In this document: piece by piece, positions 45,001 through 54,491 of the stretch
Position numbering within the stretch: position 1 is the stretch's first letter
Layout of the letters: every line of letters begins with the position of its first letter
From: Serripes groenlandicus
Taxonomy: Eukaryota > Mollusca > Bivalvia > Cardiida > Cardiidae
DNA: 64,000 nucleotides
NCBI GenBank assembly: GCA_031761405.1
Contig: JASEVX010000011.1
Location: forward strand, 28,383,674-28,447,673
Direction: 5' to 3'
Translations under genes and position numbers: made by a program
The notes under the pieces: model-generated
Databases searched by the model: none
Told to the model about the DNA's origin: nothing
The model's input: only the letters and a program-made list of their open reading frames with translations

Positions 45001-47792
45001 ACGCGCAAATATAAGGAGAATGCAACGCGCAAATACAAGGAGAATGCAACGCGAAAATACAAGGAGAATGCAACGCGCAAATACAAGGAGACTGCAACGC
45101 GCAAATACAAGGAGAATACAACGCGCAAATACAAGGAGAATGCAACGCGCAAATACAAGGAGAATGCAACGCGCAAATACAAGTAGAATGCAACGTGCAC
45201 ATACACGGAGAGTACAGTTGAAAACGTTGTTGCAAAAATCATCTCACAATATGTCTGCAAGGGGGATATTTTTAGAATATCACTATCTGTCGAAGTTTGA
45301 TTCACTAATAGATTGGTGCAATTGCATAAGAAAATGTACAAGTGTACCTTCTGATCATCTTGTCTCAGTCTCAGTCTTATCAGAGTATACACAAATTGAC
45401 AGAATCTTCCAAGAAGCTTGTGGAAGTAAAATGTGAACAGTTTATACATTGATTAGTCTGTTCAGACCACAGGCTGATCTGGGTTATTCAAATTGTACAT
45501 TTTGCTATGCAAATGGGATGATTTATTTACAAAGTTATCTGTTTGAAATTGATTAACATCGCATTATGTTTTCAACTTATATCTATTAATCATCCAGTTA
45601 TCATGCCGTGTTTAGGAAGGTCAGAAATTGTGACCCCAGTATATACGATATCAACATGAAACCTATTGGCTGACAGATGTTCAACTGTTTGTCGTCGTTT
45701 ACATTATTTACTTCCGTATTCTAAAATAGATTATTGATTTAACTCGCATTTGATAGTACATATATATAGTTAATCGGTAAAATAAAATATATGAGTTAAG
45801 GTTTAACAGTGGGTTGTTTAATGCTTTCCTTCATACAACAAATCTACAACAGTCGACTTCGAAAACATTTAGTCAAAAATGAAAACTCTGTAAATGAAAG
45901 AACATTTATTAAAAAAACTTGAAAACATTGTCGTTAAAGGATAACATGTTAATTTTTGAGAAATTTCATATTTTGCAGCATTTTTTTCAAAAGTCTTCAG
46001 CTGCAGAGGCACCAGAAACAATATGTATGTGGGACAGGGTTAATGTGCTTGCATATGAATTATAACTTGAGGTGCAAGTGCAATACTTTTTTTTTAAATT
46101 CACTAATACATGAAAACGATAACTAACAGAAAATCATTTAAACACAATAAACTGGTGTATTTAAACGAGCTATTCGTGTGAAACAATCGATACATTCTCT
46201 TACAGTGACAATTTTACATACACTTAATGTCATTTTCAACCTTTTTAAATATGTGCACGATTATGTATACTGATTTACAAATCAATAAATAAGGAGTAAC
46301 CCGAGAACGTTTACTCCCATTCAATGTGCATCAAACAACTCGATATAAACTTCGGATGTATTTCAGGTACATTTCGTATAATTTACACCATGCTTTACGA
46401 GTAACACTGTTAGTTTAGGTATATTACGTCTAATTTGGACCATGCTTTACGAGTAACACTGTTAGTTTAGGTACATTACATCTAATTTGGACCATGATGT
46501 ACGAATGGCACTGCTGTTTTAGGTATATTACATCTTATTTGGACCATGCTGTACGAATGGCACTGTTATTTTAGGTACATTACATCTAATTTGGACCATG
46601 CTTTACGAGTGGCACTGTTATTTTAGGTACATTACGTCTAATTTAGACCATGCTTTACGAGTAACACTGTTAGTTTAGGTACATTACATCTAATTTGGAC
46701 CATGATGTACGAATGGCACTGTTATTTTAGGTATATAACATCTAATTTGGACCATGCTTTACGAGTAGCACTGTTATTTTAGCTACATTAATATAATTTT
46801 TACCATGCTTTACAAGTTTCGCTGTTATGTCAGGTACATTGAATCTAATTTGAACCATGCTTTACGAGTTGTACTGTTTATGATTTTAGTAACATCGATT
46901 CCTTTCTATTTACAATAATGGTTTGGTTGAGATACTATTCACAACAGCGAATTCGATTTATAACAGGCCTCAATCTATAGCCGATAACTTTGAAAACATC
47001 TATTTATTTTGTAGTTGAAAACCTGTGACAAAAGGGAAATGTTCTCATTATGAGTCATTTCTTCTTTGTCCATAATGTTTTCAAAATTCGTCTTATAGAG
47101 ATACGGCTAATCCCGTTAACATATACAAAGATGTAACATATACACAAAAGTAACACACGTCTATCGTATTATGAGTAATTTCCTTTCTGCCCATTCTGTT
47201 TACAGAAGTCGTCTAATGCAGATACGGCTATTGGCATCTGATGGAATTGGATGTGGGTATGTATTTGTATGTATATATGTTGATGTATATATGTATTTGT
47301 ACGTGTTTATATGGGTGTGTGCATAAGTGAGTATAGAGGTATATATAAGTTGAAGGCCATATGCTAGATAAGATTGTTTTCTTTGTTCATCAAAATATAT
47401 CTTAATATTTAACTTTCGTTTAAATGAAGATATTATTATTATTATTAATATTATTATGTTTAAATATACCAAAACAAACAATAACACCAAAAACGAAATC
47501 ATAACACAACGCAAACACAGAGAAAATGTTCGTCGCTATGAGAGGTAAAGCTTAAGATCAGAAAGTGAAACGTACCTGAAGCTGTCAAAAAATCCGCTAT
47601 TGTCAAAAACACCATTAAGGTTCTGACAAATTTCCTTATTTCCTTCATCATGAGATACGTCCAAAAAATACCGCAGGCCCCGAATATCGAAAGGCAGCAG
47701 CTGACCGTTGTTATGATAACGGCATTCGTATTTTTTGTTAACCGTTTGTATGAGGTTAGATTCGTTGAAATATTATTGCAGTAATTCAACAT
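29780..47792 (-). CDS. GPR157: GPR157-like G-protein-coupled receptor, unit B, complete gene
   Basis: Four exons on the minus strand join in frame: 47576..47792 (217 nt), 43855..44079 (225), 32313..32545 (233) and 29780..30307 (528), giving 1203 nt and 400 residues. All introns are GT..AG with phases 1, 1 and 0. The protein has seven membrane spans: TM1 about 24-49, TM2 55-78, TM3 92-122, TM4 136-156, TM5 and TM6 in exons 3 and 4, and TM7 before a long Ser-rich tail. Matches remembered from vertebrate GPR157 are the ADxL motif at TM2, SSxxSFFWT in TM3, GxWCWI in loop 2, TGKxWE in TM5 and a (V/L)RxWxTxRF motif in TM6. Human GPR157 is about 335 residues; the extra length here is tail. The 11-kb second intron contains a TLR gene on the other strand. 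Confidence 0.88.
30756..31016 (+). repeat. GAGCCG MITE
   Basis: Near complete, ends TTGAGCCGTCCCGCAAG and TTTTCTCGCGGGACGG, with internal arms CAGTCTGCGCGGACTGCGCAG. It lies in intron 3 of the receptor gene. The paralogous copy is 62608..62852. Confidence 0.88.
31218..31273. repeat. 56-nt near-perfect hairpin
   Basis: Two 27-nt arms (ATGCAAAACGGTTGTAACTA... and complement) are separated by only AA. Unit C has a shorter sequence here (near 63030) without the hairpin, so it was gained after duplication or lost in C. Confidence 0.8.
31350..32050. mobile_element. GCGTATG-rich element
   Basis: Starts at GGCCCTGTCACACTATTGCG, much like the left end of the 10509 element, and carries many copies of GCGTATG and its complement CATACGC, changing mostly from one orientation to the other and back. 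No clear right terminal repeat and no protein. Probably a decayed non-autonomous DNA transposon in intron 3. Confidence 0.5.
32313..32545 (-). CDS. GPR157: GPR157-like receptor, unit B, exon 3
   Basis: 233-nt exon between acceptor TATTTCAG and donor GTAAGG, phase 1 to phase 0. It codes the rest of TM4, extracellular loop 2 with GPWCWI, and TM5 (MVVTGKGWEILCYLV). The left edge joins exon 2 so that SWLTPG continues as IIVAIAF. Confidence 0.9.
32878..32907. repeat. 30-nt perfect hairpin
   Basis: CCTTTCAACAACTT, loop TT, AAGTTGTTGAAAGG. It sits where a reversed SINE-like TTTATTGGGTTTC segment ends and forward sequence begins, just before the GAA tract. Confidence 0.75.
32920..33031. repeat. (GAA)n tract, about 37 units
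   Basis: Uninterrupted GAA repeat in intron 2 of the GPR157-like gene, about 375 bp upstream of exon 3 on the sense (minus) strand, where it reads TTC. Poly-Glu, poly-Lys and poly-Ser frames across it are artefacts. Confidence 0.97.
33040..33190 (+). repeat. tRNA-derived SINE, 3' part
   Basis: Body of the 24520 family (GGTCATGGTGGAGTGCCC, CCCAGGGATCATGAATAA, CGCCATAAAACAATA). The tRNA-like head is replaced by the GAA tract. Confidence 0.7.
33671..33865 (+). repeat. CTTTCAGCG MITE
   Basis: Left end TTAACTCTTTCAGTGCC and central CAGCTCGTAACGAGCTG. The right end is degraded. Confidence 0.75.
34158..34410 (+). repeat. GAGCCG MITE
   Basis: Ends ATGAGCCGTTCCACGAG and GGAACGGCTCAT. In intron 2 of the receptor gene. 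Confidence 0.85.
35335..35588 (+). repeat. GAGCCG MITE
   Basis: Near complete; right end CTCGTGGAACGGCTCATA. Partner of the truncated 3401..3540. Confidence 0.8.
35825..36045 (-). repeat. tRNA-derived SINE
   Basis: Complete minus-strand copy. The plus strand begins TTTTATTGGGTTTTTCTGCCG and ends in the tRNA-like GGGATCGAACCCGGGACACC. Absent from unit A at the collinear site (3536-3540). Confidence 0.8.
36778..37085 (-). repeat. tRNA-derived SINE with (TCAA)n tail
   Basis: Partner of 4170..4463. The GATT tail tract is longer here (about ten units). Confidence 0.75.
37132..37388 (+). repeat. GAGCCG MITE
   Basis: Full length, ends ATGAGCCGTCCCACGAG and TTTTCTCGGGGAATGGCTCAT. Partner of 4471..4703. 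Confidence 0.88.
37503..37604 (+). repeat. GAGCCG MITE, right part
   Basis: Begins at TGTGTCGGCCCGG and ends CTAGGACGGCTCAT. Confidence 0.75.
37953..38167 (+). repeat. CTTTCAGCG MITE upstream of TLR copy B
   Basis: Partner of 5523..5740. It ends 167 bp before the TLR start codon. Confidence 0.8.
38334..41006 (+). CDS. Toll-like receptor (LRR-TM-TIR), copy B, full tail
   Basis: 890-residue intronless receptor, about nine in ten residues identical to copy A over the shared 712 or so. Same order: signal peptide 1-23, Cys-rich start, LRRs, cap, second Cys-rich N-cap, LRRs, second cap, membrane helix about 526-548, TIR about 569-714. The BB loop reads HDFAPGG and so keeps the proline that canonical TIRs use for adaptor contact. 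The tail differs from copy A: about 48 extra residues (near 750-798, hydrophilic, with a CKCKFRKC motif), then a Gly-rich repeat of nine residues (GNTSVGGPK type, about 815-875). The start follows the conserved splice-like site at 38311. The gene lies antisense within intron 2 of the GPR157-like gene. Confidence 0.92.
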   Translation: MSQIKGLLGTSLVLCMVMTGIYCQDTTLPGYTKWIVPFSDRDDMFCPDTCYLDEEYDRCCGCQAKPCWEINATACGVTVGYLSLEYIDIFGATVIIDNTGNNVDLHVLEHTNGKMIELPTNICEFKDTLTKLDLSYNRIENADAVKCLTKLDTLLLNNNLITSISNSTLSEMTILRVLSLAYNDIKVLEPNTITVPNANIFFVDFANNTLESTDVTNFFREGHFCDLVYSSCDLGIITNKNDFKANLSVEYGPGELYLTDTNIGQFFDFTKIGITDYAEIALFVKGQIHIDAGSMHCDCSIYPLFKGLGDDILDYWPDLGKTGADFVCLSPPHMVGVKLKDYYNDGNFGNLTCNIVENCTDMCVCTDKPSEDLVIVDCRNKSLLSLPERLPTGRFNTVDVKLLLDRNFITGIDDRPYLDRIRVLQMPDNDINLIQSEIITYFTNTEIDIQDQKLSSLPRPFLNIDPNRVIFGDHPVSCDCNNLWIGNWIRAHGATNRLYCDAKGERIYAEYVSDDHLDCFVKQNNILKYVAIALAVFLSLLLLIILIAKLKTELRLLYRRYKKTKRSGSPAVFISMCDENDEVFRFVHFSVRPALRHLQIKVTVPWHDFAPGGEIDKDLSEAVTTSDVFVVFLCEMYLDDQASVAEFNAIWNVFMKDKSKDIILINWNGLKSREIRDKRMRALRRTGYAMEFDDHDVRMMKRIAMKTCPELNVDEISIPEKYLMCSQDTNQQQVEQESKERNEHQQEYADNNDAIKQNNTMADENRSQETETPRTYDVNVFNRLHPRGPEICKCKFRKCYVHMSYYDNIPACGRGNAPFGGTKGNTSVGRPKGFTSFGRPKGNTSVGGPKGNTSVGGPKGNTSVGGPKRNTSVDGENGIIIVRTRPESVV
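40776..40958 (+). repeat. 27-bp coding minisatellite in TLR copy B tail
   Basis: Six to seven units of a 27-nt repeat (GGTAACACGTCAGTCGGTGG type) encode GNTSVGGPK-like nonamers. The last three to four units are nearly identical, pointing to recent expansion. TLR copy A and the 10979 fragment have about one unit, in another frame. Confidence 0.9.
41055..41280 (+). repeat. TCTG/CT microsatellite
   Basis: Directly 3' of TLR copy B; partner of 8341..8560. A short duplication of a GAATGTTCATATTTA segment follows at 41325-41425. Confidence 0.93.
41876..42045 (+). repeat. (CT)n microsatellite
   Basis: Almost pure CT with one GTGTCTGTC break. Partner of 12140..12582. Confidence 0.97.
42581..42816 (+). 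repeat. GAGCCG MITE
   Basis: Ends AACCGTTCCACGAG and TCTCGTGGAACGGCTCAT. Partner of the two tandem copies at 9755 and 13090. Confidence 0.85.
43310..43720 (+). repeat. Two tRNA-like SINE elements, unit B
   Basis: 43310..43560 and 43578..43720 correspond to 13496..13740 and 13757..13900. The second has a shortened tRNA-like head. Confidence 0.6.
43855..44079 (-). CDS. GPR157: GPR157-like receptor, unit B, exon 2
   Basis: 225-nt exon, acceptor CCATTTCAG, donor GTAAGT, phase 1 to phase 1. It codes the end of TM2, loop 1 with a Cys suited to the conserved disulphide, TM3 with SSLASFFWT, and the start of TM4. Confidence 0.92.
44345..44617 (-). other. Duplicated open frame in GPR157 intron 1, unit B
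   Basis: Counterpart of 14538..14807: 90 codons, AGVLGTTALILLVV then YQFDDVTLSYNSR. The same interpretation applies: frame conserved, splice phases do not fit the receptor, no family recognised. Confidence 0.3.
44647..44811 (+). repeat. GAGCCG MITE, internally deleted
   Basis: Both terminal repeats present, about 75 bp shorter than usual. Confidence 0.8.
44930..45215. repeat. 24-bp minisatellite, unit B
   Basis: About 11 units of the same 24-bp repeat as 15180..15715, mostly with GAGAATGCAACGCGCAAATA spelling, showing homogenisation to a different variant since duplication. Confidence 0.9.
45216..46369. other. Non-coding intron sequence
   Basis: Inside intron 1 of the unit-B receptor gene. 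The first part (to about 45600) matches 15716..16150; the rest (45600-46370) is unit-B-specific and has a GTATGTGGGACAGGGTTAA-type dispersed repeat near 46020. No gene seen. Confidence 0.5.
46370..46880. repeat. 52-bp minisatellite, unit B
   Basis: About ten units; partner of 16150..16640. Confidence 0.9.
47576..47792 (-). CDS. GPR157: GPR157-like receptor, unit B, exon 1
   Basis: 217-nt first coding exon, ATG at 47792, donor GTACGT, phase 1 end. It codes N-terminal Asn-glycosylation sites, TM1 and most of TM2. The start is chosen because no upstream in-frame ATG is conserved with unit A. Confidence 0.9.
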
Positions 47793-48194
47793 GTTGACCT
47801 TTTACAATAGAAAAAAATACTTTATAGAGACACGTATGCACCCTTTCTAGCAGGTATATAAATAAATATCAAACACTCGAACATTTATTGAATCAGGAAA
47901 TGTCAACTATAATTCATGTATTCACAATGTAGTATTTTATCTCCTTGTTTATACCATTTCCAGGTCATAAATGATAATTGCATATATTGAATGCTGATAA
48001 AAAAATGACTTCATTCAAAACAGCCGTACATATATTGTTACAATATATGTATTTAGTATTGTTTGAAATTAATTCGTTTATCTGAAGACAATACAACGAT
48101 TGAGTTGCGACACACGGAATAGCGCCAGTTTTCACCAGTTTGTTTGCATGGTATTTTACGTTCTTTTCAACATGTTTTCATTTACATCACGGCG

Positions 48195-48385
48195 CTTCCT
48201 AGGTAAAATACCAGTGTCATTAACACAAGCGAGTCAGACGTAATGCTAAGAGCACAAGACAGAGATCCAAGGAGGAAAAGCTATTACTATCATTTGTAAA
48301 GTATTTGGTATGACCAAGCCGGTGATCGAACTCACGACCTCCTACACCGAGCCGAACGACCACCGCCCGAGGCAGTCAGTATAAT
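48195..48385 (-). repeat. tRNA-derived SINE, unit B
   Basis: Partner of 20930..21145. Confidence 0.55.
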
Positions 48386-48614
48386 CACCAAAAATAATAA
48401 ACACAATCAATATATCAATATACATCGTAATACAATTTCTCAAATGCATAACCGCATGGCTTAGTCTTTCAGATATTGTTTAACTGTGGAATTTAGATTT
48501 TCATCAAATTCAGTATCAGAATAAATTTCGAATGGCTTGTAAGTAAGCAAGGTTAACACATACACCAACTATGTGTAAATAAATATCATCAAAACCAGAC
48601 GGAAATGTCGCCAT

Positions 48615-48839
48615 ATGAGCTGTCCCGCGAGAAAACCAACATTATGGCCTCTGCGTAATGTATCGATACAGATCAGCCTATGCAGTCCGCGCAGACTGAT
48701 TCGACCCGACACATACCGGCTTTGGGGAATATAGGTATAGAGTAATGATTCCTGAAACAGAGAATCCACAGGAGGCGAAAATTGTCTATCCGGGCTAGCC
48801 TGCTCGGCATGTATTGGTATTCTCTCGGGACGGCTCATA
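48615..48839 (+). repeat. GAGCCG MITE absent from unit A
   Basis: Both ends present (ATGAGCTGTCCCGCGAG and CTCGGGACGGCTCAT). The collinear unit-A site near 21262 has no element, so it arrived after duplication or was cleanly lost. Confidence 0.8.
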
Positions 48840-49074
48840 TAGATATACTGACTGCCTCAAAATCGTTTTGTATAACACAGGGGAGATAACACGTGTAAGT
48901 TTCGAATTTAAATAATTGTTATTGATACTCTTGGCCATTATATTGAGGCAAGATAAACAAAACATACATCAAAATATTGAAAAGTAATAATTTAAGTAAA
49001 CATAGTATATGTTACACATTAACAACAAACAGATACAAATATTTACAGTAAAACATTGTTTATATTTACCGATA

Positions 49075-49190
49075 TAGATAGATAGATTTATTCAGGAAAA
49101 AGGGCAATTTGCCCAGCATACCACGTTCATATAACACTTTCGTTTTAACACAGTCAAATGGCAGACTTACAAAAATAAATGTTTGGAAAT
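49075..49190 (-). mobile_element. Short retroelement 3' end, unit-B-specific
   Basis: Insertion of about 115 bp between TATATTTACCGATATA and ATATGTAATAAGGAAG, absent from unit A (21475-21490). It starts with three GATA units then TTTATTCAGGAAAAAGGGCA, which looks like the reversed 3' end of a LINE. Confidence 0.5.
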
Positions 49191-49674
49191 ATATGTAATA
49201 AGGAAGTTGAATCAAATAACATTCAGCATTATTGATTTAGCAAAGAGCGCTAGCTTTAACACAATTTCTTTATCAGAACTAAAGATAAATTTCAATAGTT
49301 CAAAATGTGTGGATATATAACGAGATCGATTATAATGGATAGATTTATGTCTTTCATTTAAGAAATGGCTACAGTTTAAAAGGGGTAGTGAAACTTGTCA
49401 TCAATTGATTGACTATTACATAGTGTTCATAGGTTGCCCAGATCTACCAAGCAATAATTTCGATCACAATTAAGCTACAATATACGGAAACCGACCTTTG
49501 AAATATGGGAGCAGGACAAATCATAATTAGTATGGACTATTCAAGACATTCACTAATCACCATTTTATTGAAATACCACCCTGTAGGCCCTGTGATAAAT
49601 GATACCCACAGAAAAGAAACGACCAATTATGAAATTTGATAGGACTCACGATTTACAATTTTAAAACCTCTAAC

Positions 49675-50460
49675 CTGACTTTATAATGGGTATTTTTATT
49701 ATCAATTCATTAAGGTTGGTTCACCTGACATGACTCAATAATTGGTATTTATTTTACCACTGTATGACTGATTGTTTCGACTGACTTGTCTCAGTAATTG
49801 GTATTTATGTTATCACTTCATGAAGTTTGGTCTCGACTGACTTGTCTCAATAATTGGTATTTATGTTATCACTTCATTAAGTTAGTTTCGACTGACCTGA
49901 CTCAATAATTAGTATGTATGTTATCACTTCATGAAGGTTGATCTCGACTGACTTGTCTCAATAATTGGTATTTATGTTATCACTTCATTAAGTTGATTTC
50001 GAGTGACCTGACTCAATAATTGGTATGTATGTTATCACTTCGTGAAGGTTGGTTTCGACTGACCTGACTCAATAATTGGTATTTATGTTATCACTGTATG
50101 AAAGTTGATTTCGACTGACTTGACTCAATAATTGGTATTTATGTTATCACTTCATGAATGTTGGTTTCGACTGACCTGACTCAATAATTGGTATTTATGT
50201 TATCACTTCATGAAGGTTGGTTCGACTGAACTTACTCAATAATTGGTATTTATGTTATCACTTCATGAAGGTTGGTTCGACAATTGGTATTTATGTTTTT
50301 ACTTCATGGACGTTGGTTTCGATTGACTTGAATCAATAATTGGTATTTATGTTTTTACTTTACAGATGCTGGATTCGACTGACCTGACTCAATAATTGGT
50401 ATTTATGTTATCACGTCATGAAGGTTGGTTCGACTGACCTTACTCAATAATTGGTATTTA
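49675..50460. repeat. 56-bp minisatellite, unit B
   Basis: About 13 units, some truncated; partner of 21960..23030. Confidence 0.92.
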
Positions 50461-51549
50461 TGTCCATTTTTTATAATCCGATATAAAACAGATCTCAGAA
50501 GCAGATGTTCCTGAAAACATTACGGGACAAAGGGAACACTCTCATATACATATTGGTTAGATTATCCAGTTTGAACATAGTAGAACAAAAATCATTTATC
50601 CACCAAAAGTGCGTTAACTAATTACCTTCAGTAATTGTTTATTACTTTAGCTCGTCCGATCGAATAGGTATTACTTGGCATTTCTGTACAGTGGTGGTTC
50701 AGATCACACTGTTTACATTTCAGTATTATCGGGATCGACACAACTTGACAGAATCTTCAAACAAGCATAGTATAATGTAGATATAAACTGTTCACAATCG
50801 ACAGCTTTCTTTTCCCATGAACATGCCCCATCGACACGATGTTTTAAGATGCAACTATATCTGTTTATTTCTTTTTGGACAATAACCATTAATAAACAAT
50901 ACTATCCAAACAAGTTAACACAAAGCGTCACCAGGACCTTCAGTACTTTGATTATCCTTTTGTTACCTGCTAATATAATCCAGTGTATTTTGCTCTTTTC
51001 AGCGACGATGTACTGTGATTGTTAATGAAATAATGGTCAATGCAGGTTTATATTACATTATTTTGCGATATTAAACTGTTTTCACCTGAAATTATGATTG
51101 AACTACGACAAGACTTTGTGGAAGAATTGATGGAACGCCGCAACTGCCTCATTTGACGTTACTACTTGACGTGCAATCGCAGTAGGTTGGTATGTGACAT
51201 GTTCGTCATTTCATAGGACAGAATTGTAACAAGACGAATTTTGATTCAGATGCAGTTCAGTACATTTAAATAACCTGTGCAAAAAGACAGGGTGTAAATA
51301 TTGCTCACCTGGCTACCATAGCATATATAAAAAGGTTACCAAGAGCAGAAAGGGTCAATATTGACATAGGGTTTTATATGCTACGATCTATGTGATATTC
51401 AGCATGTGAAGTTTAGTCGTGAAATGACAAGTTTAGTCCTGAAACCATTTGGTTTACAGTTTGCTTAACATTCACTGCAACTATAATGTATCATACAAGA
51501 TGAAGTTTCTCAAGGATTTTTTTACCATTAAACTGTTTAAATCCTCTAA
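50461..51549. other. Non-coding, end of unit B homology
   Basis: 50460..50960 matches 23410..23930. The remainder to the transposon is unmatched and holds no recognised gene. Confidence 0.5.
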
Positions 51550-52035
51550 TAGTCTAGTGGGAATTCTGGAAAATGTGCATGTTAGGGGCATTTTGGGGTA
51601 AAAGTTGGGAACCATACTTTTTAGCATAATTCAGGTGTGCTGAACCCGATTAACCCGGTTCCCAAGCGTAATTTTGGGTTTTAAGGGTCTTATTTGCATA
51701 AACAAATTGTCCGCCAAATTGCAAATTTGGGGCAATTTTTGAACCATTTTCTGCAATATCTCTGGAACTAGATAAGCAAATATGTCAAATGAAATGTCTA
51801 TAGCTATTTAATAAGGGTCAGGGAATAAGATTAAGCCTTTTTTAAAGTAATTAGTGTTAAACAATACTCGCAAATATGCAAATTAGCAGCCGCCATTACT
51901 AAAAAAACATTTTTATCCGTCATCTCCGGAACTAGGGAACCAAATATGTCAAATGCAGTGTCTATACCTATGTTTTCGGGGTCAGGGAATACGATTAAGG
52001 CATTTTAAATCAATTATTGATAACACTAGGCATAC
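51550..52035 (+). repeat. Left terminal inverted repeat of transposon
   Basis: Begins TAGTCTAGTGGGA after target TAA (51547..51549). It contains two diverged copies of a roughly 140-bp internal repeat with GGAAC(C/T)AGATAAGCAAATATG / CAAATATGTCAAATG and GTCAGGGAATA. Matches the reverse complement of 56920..57438. Confidence 0.8.
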
Positions 52036-52530
52036 TCTCAAATATACAAGTGCCCACACCTACAGAACAAAATGTCATTCAATATATATGATTGACTAAT
52101 GCATGAAGTGTTTATATTATATACTCAATGATAAAATATAGAGATTTCCCAACTTGAGAAAACCTATAACATGCTTTTTGTCTAATGAGCAATATCTCCT
52201 AGTGTGCGATAAAGCTCACTAGCCGGATTTTCGGAGCTACTTTTTTTAATCTCTATCTTTTTTAAATAAACTCATCGTTAAACATTTTTAAACTCCGTTT
52301 TCACTACTTAACACTTTATTTCCATGATGAACAGTTAAATAATCCACAATTGCATTTTTAAATCCGCAAATAAGAGCTTGAATCGACATGACACATTTAT
52401 TTCAATCAATGTACACATTTGTCGGTGCGTAGTGACGTCACTAAAAAGAACTGGCTGATTACGTCATTCATATCCTTCCTATTTGATGTATTATCACTTT
52501 TAGTGTAGACTTGATACTAATTGTTAGACA

Positions 52531-53160
52531 ATGGATCCAGTAGTTAGTTTAAAGAGACCTTCAGTTGTAGATTACAGCTTGTGTATATTCTGCCAAACAC
52601 ATACAGTCAATGCCATTACAAGTAATGCAAGTGACCATGGACTCATAAGAGTCAGGCATGTTGCTGGTAGCAGAAAAAAGCTTAGGGACAGTAAGAATAT
52701 TGATTTGATCAACCGTCTTGAGAATGCGTTGGATTCTGATGAAGCCAAAACTCTTGTTTGGCACAAAATGTGCTATGCGCACTTCACAGACAGAAGTAAA
52801 CTGGAACGTTTGCAGAAGACGCAAGCAGGGGAATCGAAACAAGAAGCAAGTTGCAGCAGTGGTGATTGCAGACGTTCATTGAGAAGACGTGTGGATCCAG
52901 TAAACTGGACGTTATGCATGTTCTGTCAATCTGTTTTGTTGAAGTCACGCTTAATCTCAGTCATGACGAAAAAAATGAGTGATCAGATCATTCAAGCTTC
53001 CACTTTCGACTACAAGATTGCAATTCGATTGGCCGGAGTGATCGATATAATCGCGGCTGAAGCCAAATACCACCTGACGTGTCTAAGAACATTCACTAGA
53101 TCTACCACCAAAATTAAACAGGACTCAGACAATACAGACCTTGACACTTTATTCAATTAA
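52531..53160 (+). CDS. Transposon protein N-terminal part (two CxxC-HxxC fingers)
   Basis: 209 residues from an ATG to a frameshift-induced stop. Two similar modules: C18xxC21 with H78xxC81, and C129xxC132 with H181xxC184, each ending in an aromatic-Thr motif (HFT, TFT). Such paired modules would suit binding to the terminal repeats, but that is inference. The next frame (+1) continues the protein from about 53155. Confidence 0.7.
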   Translation: MDPVVSLKRPSVVDYSLCIFCQTHTVNAITSNASDHGLIRVRHVAGSRKKLRDSKNIDLINRLENALDSDEAKTLVWHKMCYAHFTDRSKLERLQKTQAGESKQEASCSSGDCRRSLRRRVDPVNWTLCMFCQSVLLKSRLISVMTKKMSDQIIQASTFDYKIAIRLAGVIDIIAAEAKYHLTCLRTFTRSTTKIKQDSDNTDLDTLFN

Positions 53161-54491
53161 ATGATGTATGGGAAAGATATAAGGAGCTTGCTGAAGAATC
53201 GGCAACCTTTATTCAACCGTCCTACTTTAGTAGAAGGGCAACATTCAAGGAAAAGTTACAATCACAGCTAGGAGATATTTTTAACTTTTTCCAGCCGCTT
53301 GACAGCAGCCCATTCGAGAGAACAACCACCCTGATTCCCACAAAATATCAGCATACTGCAGTTTTGCAAATGAAGGAGATGGAGGAGACTGAGGAAACGA
53401 CGCTGCCTCAATATGTGCACCGGGATGACATTTTCTTATCATTAGTACACGTAGCGCTGAAAATTCGTGGAGACATGATGGCAACTCCTGGCCACAAAGG
53501 TTTCTCTGTAAGTGAGGACGAAGCAATTCCATGTATTCCAGACAGTTTATATATGCTATTGAGACTAATCCTTGACAGGCCACTGCTTAAGCTATGAACA
53601 AGTGTTGCAAGTTGACACTTCCTTGGCTGAGAGTACCCTGTCATCTATGGACCAGGAAACTGGAGCTATTATTCCACCAAATGTTGTACCAAACAAATTT
53701 ATCCACTACACCACACCACGGATAACATTGACATTCTTGATGAAACACTTGATGGAACGCAAATGGCAGTATGGCAACGGGGTCAAAAAGCAGATGCTGA
53801 ACTTCATAATCTTGAGCCATACACTAGACATATGACGTCAAGATTCCGACACAAAACCGTCTTGGACTGTATTCAATGAGGCGGTCTCTTCCGAGGACCC
53901 AGAGCAGACAGCAGTAGGATACGTGCCCATAATTCTTGCCCCGGCTCATGAGTTAGATACACTTAATACAGTTGTGAAGAGATGCATGGCAATATCTTCA
54001 CATTTTGACCAGGAGCATACAGTCATAACAGTGGACCAAGCTCTGTTCTGCAAACTCATGGAACTCAAGTGGTCAGTCGAAAATTATCGTGATAAATTAA
54101 TCCCACGTCTTGGTGGTCTTCATACCGCGATGAACTTCCTGAAGGCTATAGGAGATCACATGGCCTGATCTGGTTTAGGTGAGGTGTGGCTAGAGAGTGG
54201 ATTGCTTTCGGAGGGAGCTGTGCAGCTTGTAATGGCAGGAAAAGCATACAACAAAGCGATGCGAGCTCACAAACTCACTTTGCAAGCCCTGTGGCGGATT
54301 TTATTGCCAAAGTTTCTCTTGTATGCTGAAGAATCGGACAGGGAATGTCACGATGGTGTTGCTGCAATGGCTGCTGATGAAGACCAGGAACGCATTCCGG
54401 AGTTAATAACAAGTCTGAAGGAAGAACAGTTTCATAGGCTCCTGCAGGATTTCGTAGGGAGCAAATCCAATGATGTGAACTTTGTCTTCTG

